Counted from the first letter of the stretch, positions 22,890 through 32,284 are shown. The stretch: DNA of 33,857 nucleotides from Elusimicrobiota bacterium (GCA_029267355.1 JAJUJA010000010.1:1-33857); one strand, 5' to 3'. Numbers and translations: made by a program. Notes: a model not told the origin generated them from the letters alone.

Positions 22890-23720
22890 ATGGACATAAA
22901 GAATTCAAACTGGAGAATAAGAAGAGGCAAAATAATAAATGCCAGACAAATGACGGCCAGCGAGAAATGGTTTGATATACAGCTTGAGGACGGAGAGCTG
23001 GACCATGAGCCTGGACAATTTGTTCAGGTTGAGCTTTTCGGCATAGGCGAAGTTCCTATTTCAGTCTGCTCCTCGCCGACCAAAAAAGGAAGCTTTGAAC
23101 TCACAGTAAGAGCCGCGGGCAGAGTTACCAGAGAAATGCATAAGCTTGAAAAAGGAGACTTTATCGCCATACGCGGGCCTTTCGGCAAGCCTTTCCCGGT
23201 AAGAACCATGGTCGGCAATGACCTGCTTTTTGTCGCCGGAGGACTCGGAATAGCTCCTTTGAGATCGCTTATAAACTATGTGATGGATAACAGGAGAGAG
23301 TTCGGTAAGGTGGATATTCTGCTCGGCTGCAAATCGCCCAAGGATATGCTTTTCTCCGATGAGATAGGCAAGTGGAGCAAGAGACTGGACGTGAATTTTG
23401 CCTGCACTGTGGATAAAGCGGAGCCGGACTGGAAAGGCAATGTGGGCCTTATAACCAGCCTTATACCCGGCGTGAATCTTAATCCTGAGAGAACATACGC
23501 GGTGGTAGTCGGACCGCCGATAATGTACAAATTCGTCATAGCCGAGCTGCTTAAGAAGAATATCCCGGAAAGGCATATAGTTCTTTCTCTGGAAAGGCAT
23601 ATGAAATGCGGCATGGGCAAATGCGGGCATTGCCAGATAGACCATCCCAAGAATTACTATTGCTGCAAGGACGGTCCCACTTTCACTTACGATGAAGTGA
23701 AAGAGGCGAAAAAACTTTAA
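22890..23720 (+). CDS. hydG: [NiFe] sulfhydrogenase gamma subunit (FAD/NAD(P)H-binding)
   Basis: 276 aa, ferredoxin-reductase-like flavin subunit. The FAD part contains HEPGQFVQVELFGIGEVPISVCSSP and the NAD(P)-binding part FVAGGLGIAPLRSLINYVM and VVVGPPIMYKF. The C-terminal CGMGKCGHCQ plus YYCC is the [2Fe-2S] motif of dihydroorotate dehydrogenase K-type and HydG proteins. It couples H2 oxidation or production to NAD(P)H. SD AAGGAG, ATG 9 nt after the hydB stop. Here hydG means the sulfhydrogenase gamma subunit, not the [FeFe]-hydrogenase radical-SAM maturase of the same name. Confidence 0.94.
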   Translation: MDIKNSNWRIRRGKIINARQMTASEKWFDIQLEDGELDHEPGQFVQVELFGIGEVPISVCSSPTKKGSFELTVRAAGRVTREMHKLEKGDFIAIRGPFGKPFPVRTMVGNDLLFVAGGLGIAPLRSLINYVMDNRREFGKVDILLGCKSPKDMLFSDEIGKWSKRLDVNFACTVDKAEPDWKGNVGLITSLIPGVNLNPERTYAVVVGPPIMYKFVIAELLKKNIPERHIVLSLERHMKCGMGKCGHCQIDHPKNYYCCKDGPTFTYDEVKEAKKL

Positions 23721-23735
23721 TAAAGGGAGAATAAA

Positions 23736-24512
23736 ATGGCAAAAGAAAAAAAAGTTTCCAATAAACCCAAGGTGGCGTTTTTTGACTTCGCCTGCTGCGA
23801 GGGCTGTCAGCTTCAGGTCGCCAATTTAGGCGAATCGCTTCTGGATGTTCTGGGCTTAATAGATGTGGTTGAGTTCAGGGAAGTAATGAGCGAGAAATGG
23901 GACAAGGATTATGATGTTTCTATAATAGAGGGCTCAATAACCGACCATCATGCCGAAGAGAGAATAAAAAAGATAAGAGCCAGAAGCAAGGTGCTTATAG
24001 CTTACGGCTCCTGCGCGACTCTCGGCGGCGTGAACGGAATGAAGAATTCCTTTGAGCTTGAAGAAATAAGAAAATATGTCTACGGCGACAAGTATCATTA
24101 CTTTGATTCAACTCCGACCAAGGCGGTTGATCAGGTGGTCAAGGTTGATTACTATGTTCACGGCTGCCCGGTTTATCAGCCGGAGCTGGTTGAGGTGCTT
24201 AAATGCGCTTTAAGAGGCATTCCTTATGCGGTTCCTGATAAGCCGGTTTGCTCAGAATGCAAGCTAAATGAGAATGTCTGTCTCTACGACAAAGGCGTTG
24301 TATGCCTGGGCCCGTGGACGAAAGCCGGCTGCAACTCATGGTGCACAAATAACGGCAATTTCTGTTACGGCTGCAGAGGCCTGGTCAAAAATCCGGCCAA
24401 AAATGCCGCCAAGGATATAATAGCCAGATATAACCTGGACGAGAAACTGATGAAGAACAAGTTTGAGATGTACAATAAGGCCAAGGAGGTTTCAAATGAG
24501 CCCAAAAAATAA
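23736..24512 (+). CDS. hydD: [NiFe] sulfhydrogenase delta (small) subunit
   Basis: 258 aa. The small-subunit signature FDFACCEGCQLQVANLGESL provides the first ligands of the proximal Fe-S cluster, followed by AYGSCATLGGVNG and VHGCPVYQPELVEVL. Later Cys groups (CSECKLNENVC, CLGPWTKAGCNSWC, CYGC) supply further clusters. No Tat signal is present, so the enzyme is cytosolic, as expected for group 3. SD AGGGAG. The 3' end overlaps the alpha-subunit gene by 17 nt. Confidence 0.95.
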   Translation: MAKEKKVSNKPKVAFFDFACCEGCQLQVANLGESLLDVLGLIDVVEFREVMSEKWDKDYDVSIIEGSITDHHAEERIKKIRARSKVLIAYGSCATLGGVNGMKNSFELEEIRKYVYGDKYHYFDSTPTKAVDQVVKVDYYVHGCPVYQPELVEVLKCALRGIPYAVPDKPVCSECKLNENVCLYDKGVVCLGPWTKAGCNSWCTNNGNFCYGCRGLVKNPAKNAAKDIIARYNLDEKLMKNKFEMYNKAKEVSNEPKK

Positions 24513-25827
24513 GGAACTGGATATAAAGGTAGATTACGTTACAAGAGTTGAAGGACACGGCAATATAGTCGTGAATGTCAAGAACGGCAATATTGAGAAA
24601 TGCGAGTTTCATGTGGTTGAATCTCCTAGACTTTTTGAAGGCATGCTTAGAGGCCGCTCAATATTTGAAGCTCAGCATATAACCTCCAGAATCTGCGGAA
24701 TTTGCTCCTGCGGGCATTCTCTAGCCTCAATACAGGCCTCTGAAGACGCCCTCGGCATAACTCCAAGCGAGCAAACTATAAAGTTCAGAAAACTGCTTCT
24801 GGACTATGAATTTCTGGACAGCCATGTGCTTCATATTTATCTTCTTGCCGCCCCTGATGTGCTGGGCGTGCCTTCTTTTGTGCCCCTTATAAAAACGCAT
24901 AATTCCGTGGTCAGAAGGGCTTTGAGGATGAAAAAAGTTTATAATGATGTCTGCGATGTTCTTGTGGGCAGGCATGTTCATCCTATAACCGCCACCATAG
25001 GTGGCTTCACGAAATTGCCATCTGCCAAGGAAATAAATGACATGATAGACATGCTTGAGGGCATAAGAGAAGATATGAATGAAACTCTTTCCCTTGCAGC
25101 CAAGCTGAAATTCCCGGAATTTTACAGGGAAACTGAATATGTCGCTCTTGTCTCTGATGACGGCGAATATCCTTTGCTGATGGGCGACATAGGCTCTTCC
25201 GACGGAAAGAGGTTTGATAAAAAGGATTACAGGAATGCCACAAATGAATTCATAGATCCCAGATCCTCGGCCAAGTTCACAAAGCTTTCTAGGGAATCTT
25301 ATATGGTCGGCGCGCTGGCCAGATTCAATCTCAATTCAGCTAAACTTCATCCCAAGGCCAAGAAAGCGGCCAAGGAACTCGGCTTTAAGGCGCCAAATTA
25401 CAATCCTTTCATGAATACAGTGGCTCAGGTAGTGGAGCTGGTTCATTGCTATGAGCATGCCATTGATATTCTCAAGGATTTCAAGAAAAACGGCGTGGAT
25501 TATTCTCAGGAAATAACGGTCGGCTTGAACGAAAAGAACAGAGTTCCTGTAAGAGCCGGCAATGGCGTCGGGGCTGTGGAAGTGCCGAGAGGAATATTGT
25601 TCCATAACTATGAAACTGATGAGAAAGGCCTTATCAAAAACGCCAATTGCATCATTCCCACGAATCAGAACATAAACAACATAGAATACGACTTCATGAA
25701 GTTTCTGCCGGAGATAATAAATGAGCCGAAGGAAGATATAAGGCTTAAGCTCGAGATGCTTGTCAGAGCCTATGACCCCTGTATTTCCTGCTCGGCGCAT
25801 TATCTCAATGTTGACTTCGTGGAATAA
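24496..25827 (+). CDS. hydA: [NiFe] sulfhydrogenase alpha (large) subunit, catalytic
   Basis: 443 aa from MSPKNKELDIKV. Nickel-iron site ligands are the N-terminal RICGICSCGHS and C-terminal DPCISCSAH. A short tail YLNVDFVE follows, which would be the peptide removed by a maturation protease. VTRVEGHGNIVV and NNVNQ-like INNIEYDFMKF region are typical for group 3. The start at 24496 follows AAGGAGG by 8 nt, inside the hydD end; the longer frame from 24463 lacks this. A strong terminator follows at 25841. Group 3b enzymes produce or consume H2 with NAD(P)H and can reduce polysulfide. Confidence 0.95.
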   Translation: MSPKNKELDIKVDYVTRVEGHGNIVVNVKNGNIEKCEFHVVESPRLFEGMLRGRSIFEAQHITSRICGICSCGHSLASIQASEDALGITPSEQTIKFRKLLLDYEFLDSHVLHIYLLAAPDVLGVPSFVPLIKTHNSVVRRALRMKKVYNDVCDVLVGRHVHPITATIGGFTKLPSAKEINDMIDMLEGIREDMNETLSLAAKLKFPEFYRETEYVALVSDDGEYPLLMGDIGSSDGKRFDKKDYRNATNEFIDPRSSAKFTKLSRESYMVGALARFNLNSAKLHPKAKKAAKELGFKAPNYNPFMNTVAQVVELVHCYEHAIDILKDFKKNGVDYSQEITVGLNEKNRVPVRAGNGVGAVEVPRGILFHNYETDEKGLIKNANCIIPTNQNINNIEYDFMKFLPEIINEPKEDIRLKLEMLVRAYDPCISCSAHYLNVDFVE

Positions 25828-25840
25828 TTATTCCTTCCTC

Positions 25841-25872
25841 AAAAAAAGCCCCGGATTTTTCGGGGCTTTTTT
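25841..25872 (+). terminator. Rho-independent terminator after the hydrogenase operon
   Basis: A-run, GCCCCG (848-853), loop GATTTTT, CGGGGC (861-866), then six T. The T run leads directly into the -10 box of the next gene. Confidence 0.92.
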
Positions 25873-25878
25873 ATTTTA

Positions 25879-25884
25879 TATAAT
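25879..25884 (+). promoter_or_regulatory. -10 box of the maturation protease gene, leaderless arrangement
   Basis: TATAAT, then GTTTAC and ATG at 25891; no SD. The expected -35 position falls within the terminator hairpin of the hydrogenase operon. Confidence 0.5.
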
Positions 25885-25890
25885 GTTTAC

Positions 25891-26364
25891 ATGGACCAGG
25901 CCCTGAAAAAAGAACTGAAATTTAAAGATAAAACTGTTCTGGCCTTTATCGGAAGCGAGCTGAGAGCCGATGACGGACTTGGCCCCTATATCGGAAACAG
26001 ACTGAATCTCAGAAAAGAAGGCCTTAAAGTTATAAACGCTTTCTCTGTTATAGAAAATTATGTGGAAGACATAATATCATGGGCGCCTCAAAAACTGATA
26101 ATAGTTGATGCCGCTTTTTTCGGCGGCTCCGCAGGCGAAATGCGTATTCTGCCTTTTGAGAAGCTTTCATCCTTTAAAATAGTGTCAACGCACAGCTTTC
26201 CGCTTGAAGCGATACTCAAAATAATAAAGCAGGATTTGCCGGATCTTGAAATAAAGGTGCTGGGAGTTCAGCCCCATGATGTCGGCTACAGCGAAGGCCT
26301 CAGCCCTGCCGTAAAAAGGGCGGCGGATGAAATACTGGAATTTTTTAACAGGGAGTTTTTATGA
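25891..26364 (+). CDS. hydrogenase maturation protease (HyaD/HycI/HoxW family)
   Basis: 157 aa. The nickel-binding metalloprotease start is LAFIGSELRADDGLGPYIGNRL, with the acidic residue region of GNx(L/F)xxDDG altered to GSELRADDGLG. IIVDAAFFGGSAGEMRIL and the conserved STHSFPLEAILKII His region follow, and VLGVQPHDVGYSEGLSP contains the late LGIQP-type motif. It would cut the C-terminal tail of HydA after nickel insertion. It lies after the operon terminator and has its own promoter, so it can be set independently of the structural genes. ATGA overlap with the next gene. Confidence 0.9.
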   Translation: MDQALKKELKFKDKTVLAFIGSELRADDGLGPYIGNRLNLRKEGLKVINAFSVIENYVEDIISWAPQKLIIVDAAFFGGSAGEMRILPFEKLSSFKIVSTHSFPLEAILKIIKQDLPDLEIKVLGVQPHDVGYSEGLSPAVKRAADEILEFFNREFL

Positions 26365-27164
26365 AAAAAATCCTTATGCTTCTTTTTATTATGCCTGTTT
26401 CAGTTTGCGCCGCCGATATTGCCGTGATAGGTTTTTACGGCGGAAGGATAAAAGACGATTTTGTATATAAAACAAAAGGCACAACGCTTGAGGACAAAGA
26501 TAATTTTAACGGAATTTATGCGCAATACATAAAGGGAGAAAAATTTCAGGGAAATATATTCGCCTACAAAGCTGATGATATAAATTACGGCGAACTTTCA
26601 GGATGGCATTTCAATTTTGACCATTACTTCCCTGCCGGCGAAAAAACAAAATATGCGGCCGGCCTTGCCGCTGAAAATATAAATGTTGAAATAAACGCGA
26701 TCAACAAAATTCCCGGGCTGGCGGTTTTTAAGGCGGATAAAAAGGTCAATCTTTATCTTCTGAGGGGCGGCCTTAATTACAAGACTGAATGGCGATCAAT
26801 AGAGTTTTCAGCCATGCCTTATGCCGGCGCTGTTATTTCTGACCTTGACGGATATGTCGGAGTCGACCCGGCCGGACCGGCGCCCTATATAAAAACCGAT
26901 ATTTCACAAAAAAGCGGATATTTTGCAGCCGGCGCAAATCTTAGCATAAGGCCGGCCCGTTTTGCTGAGGCGCAGTTTAAGTACGGCGAATATTTCAGGC
27001 ATGAAAACAAAATACGCAATGCCAATTTCACATTAAATCTTTTCTTAAGCCGGAGTCTGGGACTTTCTTACAGGTATAAAAAGGTGAATCTTGATCTGGA
27101 AAAAGTGAAAAATGAGATTTCATATCATATGTTTGGACTTATTTTTGCCTTCAAATTGCAATGA
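26361..27164 (+). CDS. signal-peptide protein, probable outer-membrane beta-barrel, unknown function
   Basis: 267 aa, signal peptide MKKILMLLFIMPVSVCAAD. The mature part shows alternating hydrophobic/polar strands (FQGNIFAYKADDINY, YLLRGGLNYKTEWRSIEFSAMPYAG, GYFAAGANLSIRPARFAEAQFKYGEYF) and ends in a strand with aromatic residues (SYHMFGLIFAFKLQ), as small beta-barrel proteins do. No family name can be given. The SD is AGGGAG, and its ATG overlaps the maturation protease stop, so it is cotranscribed with it; this may be chance. Confidence 0.75.
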   Translation: MKKILMLLFIMPVSVCAADIAVIGFYGGRIKDDFVYKTKGTTLEDKDNFNGIYAQYIKGEKFQGNIFAYKADDINYGELSGWHFNFDHYFPAGEKTKYAAGLAAENINVEINAINKIPGLAVFKADKKVNLYLLRGGLNYKTEWRSIEFSAMPYAGAVISDLDGYVGVDPAGPAPYIKTDISQKSGYFAAGANLSIRPARFAEAQFKYGEYFRHENKIRNANFTLNLFLSRSLGLSYRYKKVNLDLEKVKNEISYHMFGLIFAFKLQ

Positions 27165-27226
27165 CGGACAGCCGGCTTACAGCTATATTTTTGCAGCCGG
27201 CTAGCTAAAATCCTGAGAGGCGATAT

Positions 27227-29029
27227 ATGAATGCCGTGACCATACTCGTTATAGCCCTGTGCGTTTACGCTCTGGCTTACAGGTTTTACGCCGCTTTCAT
27301 AATTTCAAAAGTGCTGGCCTTTGATTCAGCCAGACAGACGCCGGCTTATGCCCTTAAAAACGGATATGATTACAAACCCACAAATAAATGGGTGCTTTTC
27401 GGGCATCATTTCGCCGCCATAGCGGGCGCCGGGCCTCTGGTGGGACCGGTTCTGGCCGCGCAGTTCGGCTACTTGCCGGGTTTTTTGTGGATACTTATAG
27501 GCGCCGTTTTGGCCGGCGCTGTTCATGATATGGTCGTGCTTTTTATGTCGGTCAGATACAAAGGTATTTCCCTTACCGAAATAGCCAAAAATGAGTCGGG
27601 CAAGCTGGCCGGCACTTCCACCGGCATAGCGGTCTTTTTCATAATAATAACGGCTTTGGCCGGCCTGGCCATGGTGGTGGTCAATGCTCTGGCTGAAAGC
27701 GCCTGGGGCACTTTTTCAATTGCGGCGACTATTCCCATAGCCGTTTTTATAGGGATATATATGGAGAAAATAAGGCCCGGCAGAATAACCGAAGCTTCAA
27801 TCATAGGCGTTTTGCTGGTTTTAGCGGCCATAGTGTACGGCGAAAAAATCGCCTCGGGCAGTTACGCTTCATATTTTCTTTACTCAAAAAAAACTATATC
27901 TATCAGTCTGGCAGTTTACGGCATGATGGCCTCAGTTCTTCCTGTATGGCTTTTGCTTGCTCCGAGGGATTACTTGAGCTCGTATATGAAAGTTGGAACT
28001 ATAGGGCTTCTGGCTCTTGGCATAATATGGGTGCATCCTCAGGTTAATTTTCCGGCCTTCACCTCTTTTGTTTCAGGCGGAGGGCCGATAATACCGGGCA
28101 AGGTCTGGCCTTATGTCTGCATAACCATAGCCTGCGGCGCCATCTCCGGCTTCCACAGTCTTATAAGCTCAGGCACTACGCCCAAGATGATAGAAAGCGA
28201 AAGCGAGATAAAGTTTATCGCTTACGGCGCCATGCTTACCGAAGGTTTTGTGGCTTTGATGGCCCTGATAGCAGCAACCGCGCTTCCTATGGGAGACTAT
28301 TTTGCGATAAATGTGCCGCCTGACATTTTTGCCAAAATGGGCTTAAGCGTGACAAATCTGCCTGAGCTTTCTGCTAAAGTGGGCGAAAGTCTTGAAGGCA
28401 GAGCAGGCGGGGCTGTCACTTTGGCGGTCGGCATGGCGCAGATATTTTCAAATATGCCCGGGATGAAGCATCTTTTGTCATACTGGTATCATTTCGCGAT
28501 AATGTTTGAGGCGCTTTTCATACTTACAACTATAGACGCCGGGACAAGGGTTGCGCGCTACATAACTCAGGAGGCTTTGGGCAGAGTATACAGCCCTTTC
28601 GGCAATATAAATTGGTGGCCCGGTGTTCTCATAACAAGCGCGCTGGTCAGTTTTTTATGGGCGGCTATGCTTTTAGCAGGAAATGTAAAGACTATATGGC
28701 CGATGTTCGGCGTGGCTAATCAGCTGCTTTCTGCCATAGCTTTGGCCGTATGCACAACCTATATAATGAAAAGAACCAAAAAAGTTTATTCTCTGGTAAC
28801 ATTGCTGCCTTTTGTTTTTATGCTGTTTACGACTTTCACGGCCGGCTTTATTAATATAAGCGATAATTACCTTCCGATGAGAAATGCGCAGGGATATATA
28901 AATGTGGCACTTACATCGATAATGCTGATGCTGGCCGCTATAATAGCGGCTGTGTCCCTTAGGGACTGGTCAGGAATAATTCTAAGAGGTTCTTCAGGGA
29001 AGGCTGCGCAGGGAGAAGACAATGCATGA
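27227..29029 (+). CDS. cstA: CstA-family peptide/pyruvate transporter
   Basis: 600 aa with about 16 hydrophobic segments. Family landmarks: [81 protein letters not shown] near the start, and [14 protein letters not shown] and [20 protein letters not shown] later. CstA and its relatives import peptides or pyruvate in starvation. GAGAGG SD 7 nt before ATG. It overlaps the metal transporter by 8 nt. A 60-nt gap upstream contains TAAAAT at 27206-27211, a weak -10. Confidence 0.94.
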   Translation: MNAVTILVIALCVYALAYRFYAAFIISKVLAFDSARQTPAYALKNGYDYKPTNKWVLFGHHFAAIAGAGPLVGPVLAAQFGYLPGFLWILIGAVLAGAVHDMVVLFMSVRYKGISLTEIAKNESGKLAGTSTGIAVFFIIITALAGLAMVVVNALAESAWGTFSIAATIPIAVFIGIYMEKIRPGRITEASIIGVLLVLAAIVYGEKIASGSYASYFLYSKKTISISLAVYGMMASVLPVWLLLAPRDYLSSYMKVGTIGLLALGIIWVHPQVNFPAFTSFVSGGGPIIPGKVWPYVCITIACGAISGFHSLISSGTTPKMIESESEIKFIAYGAMLTEGFVALMALIAATALPMGDYFAINVPPDIFAKMGLSVTNLPELSAKVGESLEGRAGGAVTLAVGMAQIFSNMPGMKHLLSYWYHFAIMFEALFILTTIDAGTRVARYITQEALGRVYSPFGNINWWPGVLITSALVSFLWAAMLLAGNVKTIWPMFGVANQLLSAIALAVCTTYIMKRTKKVYSLVTLLPFVFMLFTTFTAGFINISDNYLPMRNAQGYINVALTSIMLMLAAIIAAVSLRDWSGIILRGSSGKAAQGEDNA

Positions 29030-29948
29030 ACATAAAACGAATGAGCATCATGACGGCCATAACCATGCTCATATTGAATTCAAGGAAAGCAAAAAGAGCA
29101 GATTTATATGGGTGATAATACTCAATTTTTCCATTTCGGTTTTTGAAATAATAGCCGGCGTAATTTCCTCAAGCGTCGCCCTCATAGCTGACGCCTTCCA
29201 CAATCTTGAAGACACGGCGTCCGTTATATTAAGTTTTTTTGCCTGGAAAATATCATTTAAGAAGCCGGATAAACATAAAACTTACGGATATAAAAGGGCT
29301 GAAATCGTGGCGGCTTTTCTCAATTCAGTTTTTCTTATATCCGTATGCGTTTTTTTGATAGCTGAATCCGTGAAGAGATTCATTAATCCGAAAGAAATAA
29401 ACTCGGATTTTATGCTTATCGCCGCCTTTATGGCCTTTGCCGTAAATATCGCCTCAGTTTTTCTGCTCAAGGAGGATTCTCGGGAGAGCATTAACTGGAA
29501 AAGCGCATATCTGCATATGCTCGGCGACGCTCTTTTTTCCCTGGCTGTAATGGCCGGCGCTTTAGCCGTAAAATTTTGGCGCCTTTTCTGGATCGACCCC
29601 GCCCTTTCATTTCTTATGAGTTTTTTCATAATAGCCCAAACCGTAAAAGTGTTCAAAAAATCTCTTGATATACTTATGCAGTCCTCTGCAAATCTTGACT
29701 ATGAAGAAATAAAGAGGGATATAGAGTCCATAGATGGAGTAAGCAATATACATCATGTCCATACATGGATGACAAATGAAAACACTGTCTATTTCGAGGC
29801 TCATGTGGAAGTAAGAGAAATGAACGTTTCCGAGACCTGCGGCCTTTCGCAGAAGGTTGAATCAATACTTAAAGAAAAATACGGGATTTATCATACTACG
29901 CTGCAATTTGAAACTGACCGCTGCAGGAAAAAGGAAATGTTTTACTGA
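29022..29948 (+). CDS. cation diffusion facilitator (CzcD-like metal exporter)
   Basis: 308 aa. The N-terminus is His-rich (M-H-E-H, EHHDGHNHAH), typical of zinc-handling CDF proteins. Six membrane segments follow; segment II carries the metal-site motif DAFHNLEDT, and segment V carries HMLGDALFS (the HxxxD pair). The soluble C-terminal domain (NIHHVHTWMTNENTVYFEAHVEV) is the usual ferredoxin-like metal-sensing module. It exports Zn2+, or similar ions, by proton exchange. SD GGAGAAG; overlaps cstA by 8 nt, so they are cotranscribed. Confidence 0.95.
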   Translation: MHEHKTNEHHDGHNHAHIEFKESKKSRFIWVIILNFSISVFEIIAGVISSSVALIADAFHNLEDTASVILSFFAWKISFKKPDKHKTYGYKRAEIVAAFLNSVFLISVCVFLIAESVKRFINPKEINSDFMLIAAFMAFAVNIASVFLLKEDSRESINWKSAYLHMLGDALFSLAVMAGALAVKFWRLFWIDPALSFLMSFFIIAQTVKVFKKSLDILMQSSANLDYEEIKRDIESIDGVSNIHHVHTWMTNENTVYFEAHVEVREMNVSETCGLSQKVESILKEKYGIYHTTLQFETDRCRKKEMFY

Positions 29949-29995
29949 AATTTTTTTAAATACAAACCTCTATTTATTACATCGGCCATTATTTA

Positions 29996-30001
29996 TATAA
30001 T
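29996..30001 (+). promoter_or_regulatory. -10 box of the amino-acid permease operon, leaderless arrangement
   Basis: TATAAT, then TTCTACT and ATG at 30009; no SD. Confidence 0.55.
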
Positions 30002-30008
30002 TTCTACT

Positions 30009-31472
30009 ATGCTTAAAAATCTTTTTATGACCAAGTCAGTTGAAGGCATAATCGCCGAGACGCAAGAGAGCGGACACAAGCTGGCAAAGGTTCTGGGAGC
30101 ATTTGACGTCACTATGATAGGAATAGGCGCTGTCATAGGCGCCGGCATTTTTGCCATGGTTGGAGAGGCTGCAGTCAAAGGAGGCGCCGGCCCTTCTCTT
30201 GTAATTTCATTTATCATAACAGCCATTGCCTGCGGCTTTGCCGCATTGTGCTACGCGGAGCTTGCATCCATGGTGCCGATATCGGGAAGCGCCTATGCCT
30301 ACTCTTATGCTACTTTGGGCGAATTGACAGCCTGGATAATAGGCTGGGACCTGATAATAGAGTATGCCATAGGCAATGTGGCGGTGGCTATAAGCTGGGC
30401 CGGTTATTTCAACGATTTTTTATTCAGCGTTTTCGGCGTAAATGTTCCCGTATGGCTTAGAACCGATTACCGCACTTTTGTGCAGAAGGGGCTGGACCTG
30501 GCTTCAGTGCCTCATATCTTCGGCATTCCGGTTGTGTTTAATTTCCTGGCTATGGTCATAGTCGGCCTTTTAACTTATCTTCTTGTAAGGGGGATAAAGG
30601 AAAGCGCCTCTTTCAACAGTTTTATGGTTTTGCTTAAGATAGCAATACTTTTGCTTTTCATAGGCATAGGCTTTTATTATTTCAATGCGGATAACTGGAA
30701 GCCCTTTGCTCCGGGCGGGTGGAAGGGAATACATATAGGGGCGGCCACGATTTTCTTTGCTTATATAGGCTTTGACGCGGTATCCACGGTTGCGGAGGAG
30801 ACCAAAAATCCAAAGCGGGATATGCCTATAGGTATAATAGGATCTCTGCTGATCTGCACATTGATTTATATACTGGTGACCATGGCTCTTACCGGAATGA
30901 TGCCTTACGAGAACCTCAGAGATAAAATATCCGAGCCTCTTGTAGCGGGGCTTCAATATAACGGCGTCGGCAATTGGGCCGTAGCAATAATATCCTTCGG
31001 AGCGGTAATATCAACCACGGCCGTGCTGCTTGTCTTTCAGATGGGGCAGCCGAGAATATTTTTTTCAATGTCAAGGGACGGACTTTTGCCCAAGTCCTTC
31101 GCCAAAGTCCATGATAAATACAAAACTCCACATATCACCACGGTATGGACCGGCGTTTTCGTGGGGGGGCTTGCCGCCGTAAGCAATATAGACGAAATGG
31201 CCAATCTTTGCAATATAGGGACTCTTTTTGCCTTTATAATAGTATGCGCCGGCGTCATAGTTTTGAGAATTAAAGATCCGTCAAGAGAAAGGCCGTTCAA
31301 GGCGCCGGGCGGATTTGTCACTCCAGCCCTGGGCATTGCTTTCTGTCTCTATCTTATAATGGGGCTTGATAAAATAACCTGGCTGAGATTTCTGGTATGG
31401 CTTTTAATCGGCATTGTCATATATATTTTTTACGGCTACAAAAACAGCCGTTTGAGGAATGAAGGAATTTAA
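30009..31472 (+). CDS. APC-family amino-acid permease (CAT-like)
   Basis: 487 aa, about 12 hydrophobic segments. The substrate-site start is VTMIGIGAVIGAGIFAMVG in segment I, followed by CYAELASMVPISGSAYAYSYATLGELTAWIIGWDLIIEY and FFAYIGFDAVSTVAEETKNPKRDMPIGI, which are hallmarks of the cationic-amino-acid-transporter branch of the APC superfamily. Substrate is not deducible. It is followed 9 nt later by ybaB and msrA, which have SD sites, suggesting one transcript. Confidence 0.93.
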   Translation: MLKNLFMTKSVEGIIAETQESGHKLAKVLGAFDVTMIGIGAVIGAGIFAMVGEAAVKGGAGPSLVISFIITAIACGFAALCYAELASMVPISGSAYAYSYATLGELTAWIIGWDLIIEYAIGNVAVAISWAGYFNDFLFSVFGVNVPVWLRTDYRTFVQKGLDLASVPHIFGIPVVFNFLAMVIVGLLTYLLVRGIKESASFNSFMVLLKIAILLLFIGIGFYYFNADNWKPFAPGGWKGIHIGAATIFFAYIGFDAVSTVAEETKNPKRDMPIGIIGSLLICTLIYILVTMALTGMMPYENLRDKISEPLVAGLQYNGVGNWAVAIISFGAVISTTAVLLVFQMGQPRIFFSMSRDGLLPKSFAKVHDKYKTPHITTVWTGVFVGGLAAVSNIDEMANLCNIGTLFAFIIVCAGVIVLRIKDPSRERPFKAPGGFVTPALGIAFCLYLIMGLDKITWLRFLVWLLIGIVIYIFYGYKNSRLRNEGI

Positions 31473-31481
31473 GGAGGCCCT

Positions 31482-31742
31482 ATGTTTGATAAAATGAAAG
31501 ATTTGTGGGAGTTAAAAAAGAAAGCTGAAGAAATCAAGAAAAAGCTGGATGCTTTAAAGTTCGCTTCTGAGGACAATTACTCCAAGATTGAAGTGAACGC
31601 CTCAATGGAAGTTTTATCGGTTTCAATAAAAGAGATGTCGGACAGAGAAAAACTGGAAAACTCTATTCTGGAAAATTTAAATAAAGCCATGAAGAACGCC
31701 AAAAATGAAGCGGCCAAGGCGGCTATGGGCATGGGTTTTTGA
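31482..31742 (+). CDS. ybaB: YbaB/EbfC-type nucleoid-associated protein
   Basis: 86 aa, shorter than E. coli YbaB (109 aa). It starts MFDKMKDLWELKKKAEEIKKKLDAL, a coiled-coil helix, then a short strand pair (KIEVNASMEVLSVSI) and a C-terminal helix ending in MGMGF, as in the family. It binds DNA as a dimer. In many bacteria ybaB pairs with dnaX and recR; here it is next to an amino-acid permease and msrA instead. SD AAGGAGG, ATG 10 nt after the permease stop. Confidence 0.85.
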   Translation: MFDKMKDLWELKKKAEEIKKKLDALKFASEDNYSKIEVNASMEVLSVSIKEMSDREKLENSILENLNKAMKNAKNEAAKAAMGMGF

Positions 31743-31743
31743 T

Positions 31744-32235
31744 ATGAAAGAAGAAACAGCTGTTCTGGCTGGGGGATGTTTCTGGGGGATGGAGGAGCTT
31801 TTTTCCCGTCTTGACGGAGTTATCTCTTTAAAAGCCGGCTATTGCGGCGGACAAAAGGAAAATCCTGCATACAGCGAAGTTAAAACCGGCGAGACAGGCC
31901 ATGCCGAGAGCGTAATGATAGTTTTTGACGCCGAAAAAATATCTTACGGCGAGATACTTGATTATTTTTTCAGCATACATGACCCCACCACCTTGAACAG
32001 GCAGATGGGCGATATAGGTACACAATACCGTTCGGCTATATTTTACATTGGCGATGAGCAGAGAAAGGAAGCTTTTGCGGCAATTTCAAGGGCTCAAAAA
32101 AACTGGAAGGATAAGATAATTACAGCAGTTGAGCCGTTTGTAAAATTTTGGGAAGCTGAAGAATATCATCAAAAATACCTCAAGAAAAATCCGGGCGGCT
32201 ATATCTGCCATTTCCAGAGAAAATTCCCCAAATAA
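31744..32235 (+). CDS. msrA: peptide methionine-(S)-sulfoxide reductase
   Basis: 163 aa. The catalytic Cys12 lies in LAGGCFWGMEELF. YCGG, HAESVMIVFD, HDPTTLNRQMGDIGTQYRSAIFY and EEYHQKYL are the other family marks. It ends at HFQRKFPK, with no fused MsrB domain and no obvious C-terminal resolving Cys pair. The chosen start ATG 31744 lies 1 nt after the ybaB stop (TGATATG); a longer frame overlaps ybaB and adds a non-family leader. A bidirectional terminator follows. Confidence 0.95.
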   Translation: MKEETAVLAGGCFWGMEELFSRLDGVISLKAGYCGGQKENPAYSEVKTGETGHAESVMIVFDAEKISYGEILDYFFSIHDPTTLNRQMGDIGTQYRSAIFYIGDEQRKEAFAAISRAQKNWKDKIITAVEPFVKFWEAEEYHQKYLKKNPGGYICHFQRKFPK

Positions 32236-32266
32236 AAAACTCCGGCGTTTGCTGCCGGAGTTTTTT
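32233..32266. terminator. bidirectional Rho-independent terminator between msrA and the TapB-like gene
   Basis: CTCCGGC (32240-32246), loop GTTTGCT, GCCGGAG (32254-32260), six T on the plus strand and an A run on the 5' side that gives T on the minus strand. Confidence 0.9.
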
Positions 32267-32284
32267 AAAAAGATGTTTTGCCTT

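Noticed and set aside
23061-23650. Two long minus-strand frames opposite hydG
   Set aside because: They lie entirely opposite a confidently identified gene with strong motifs and show no family features.
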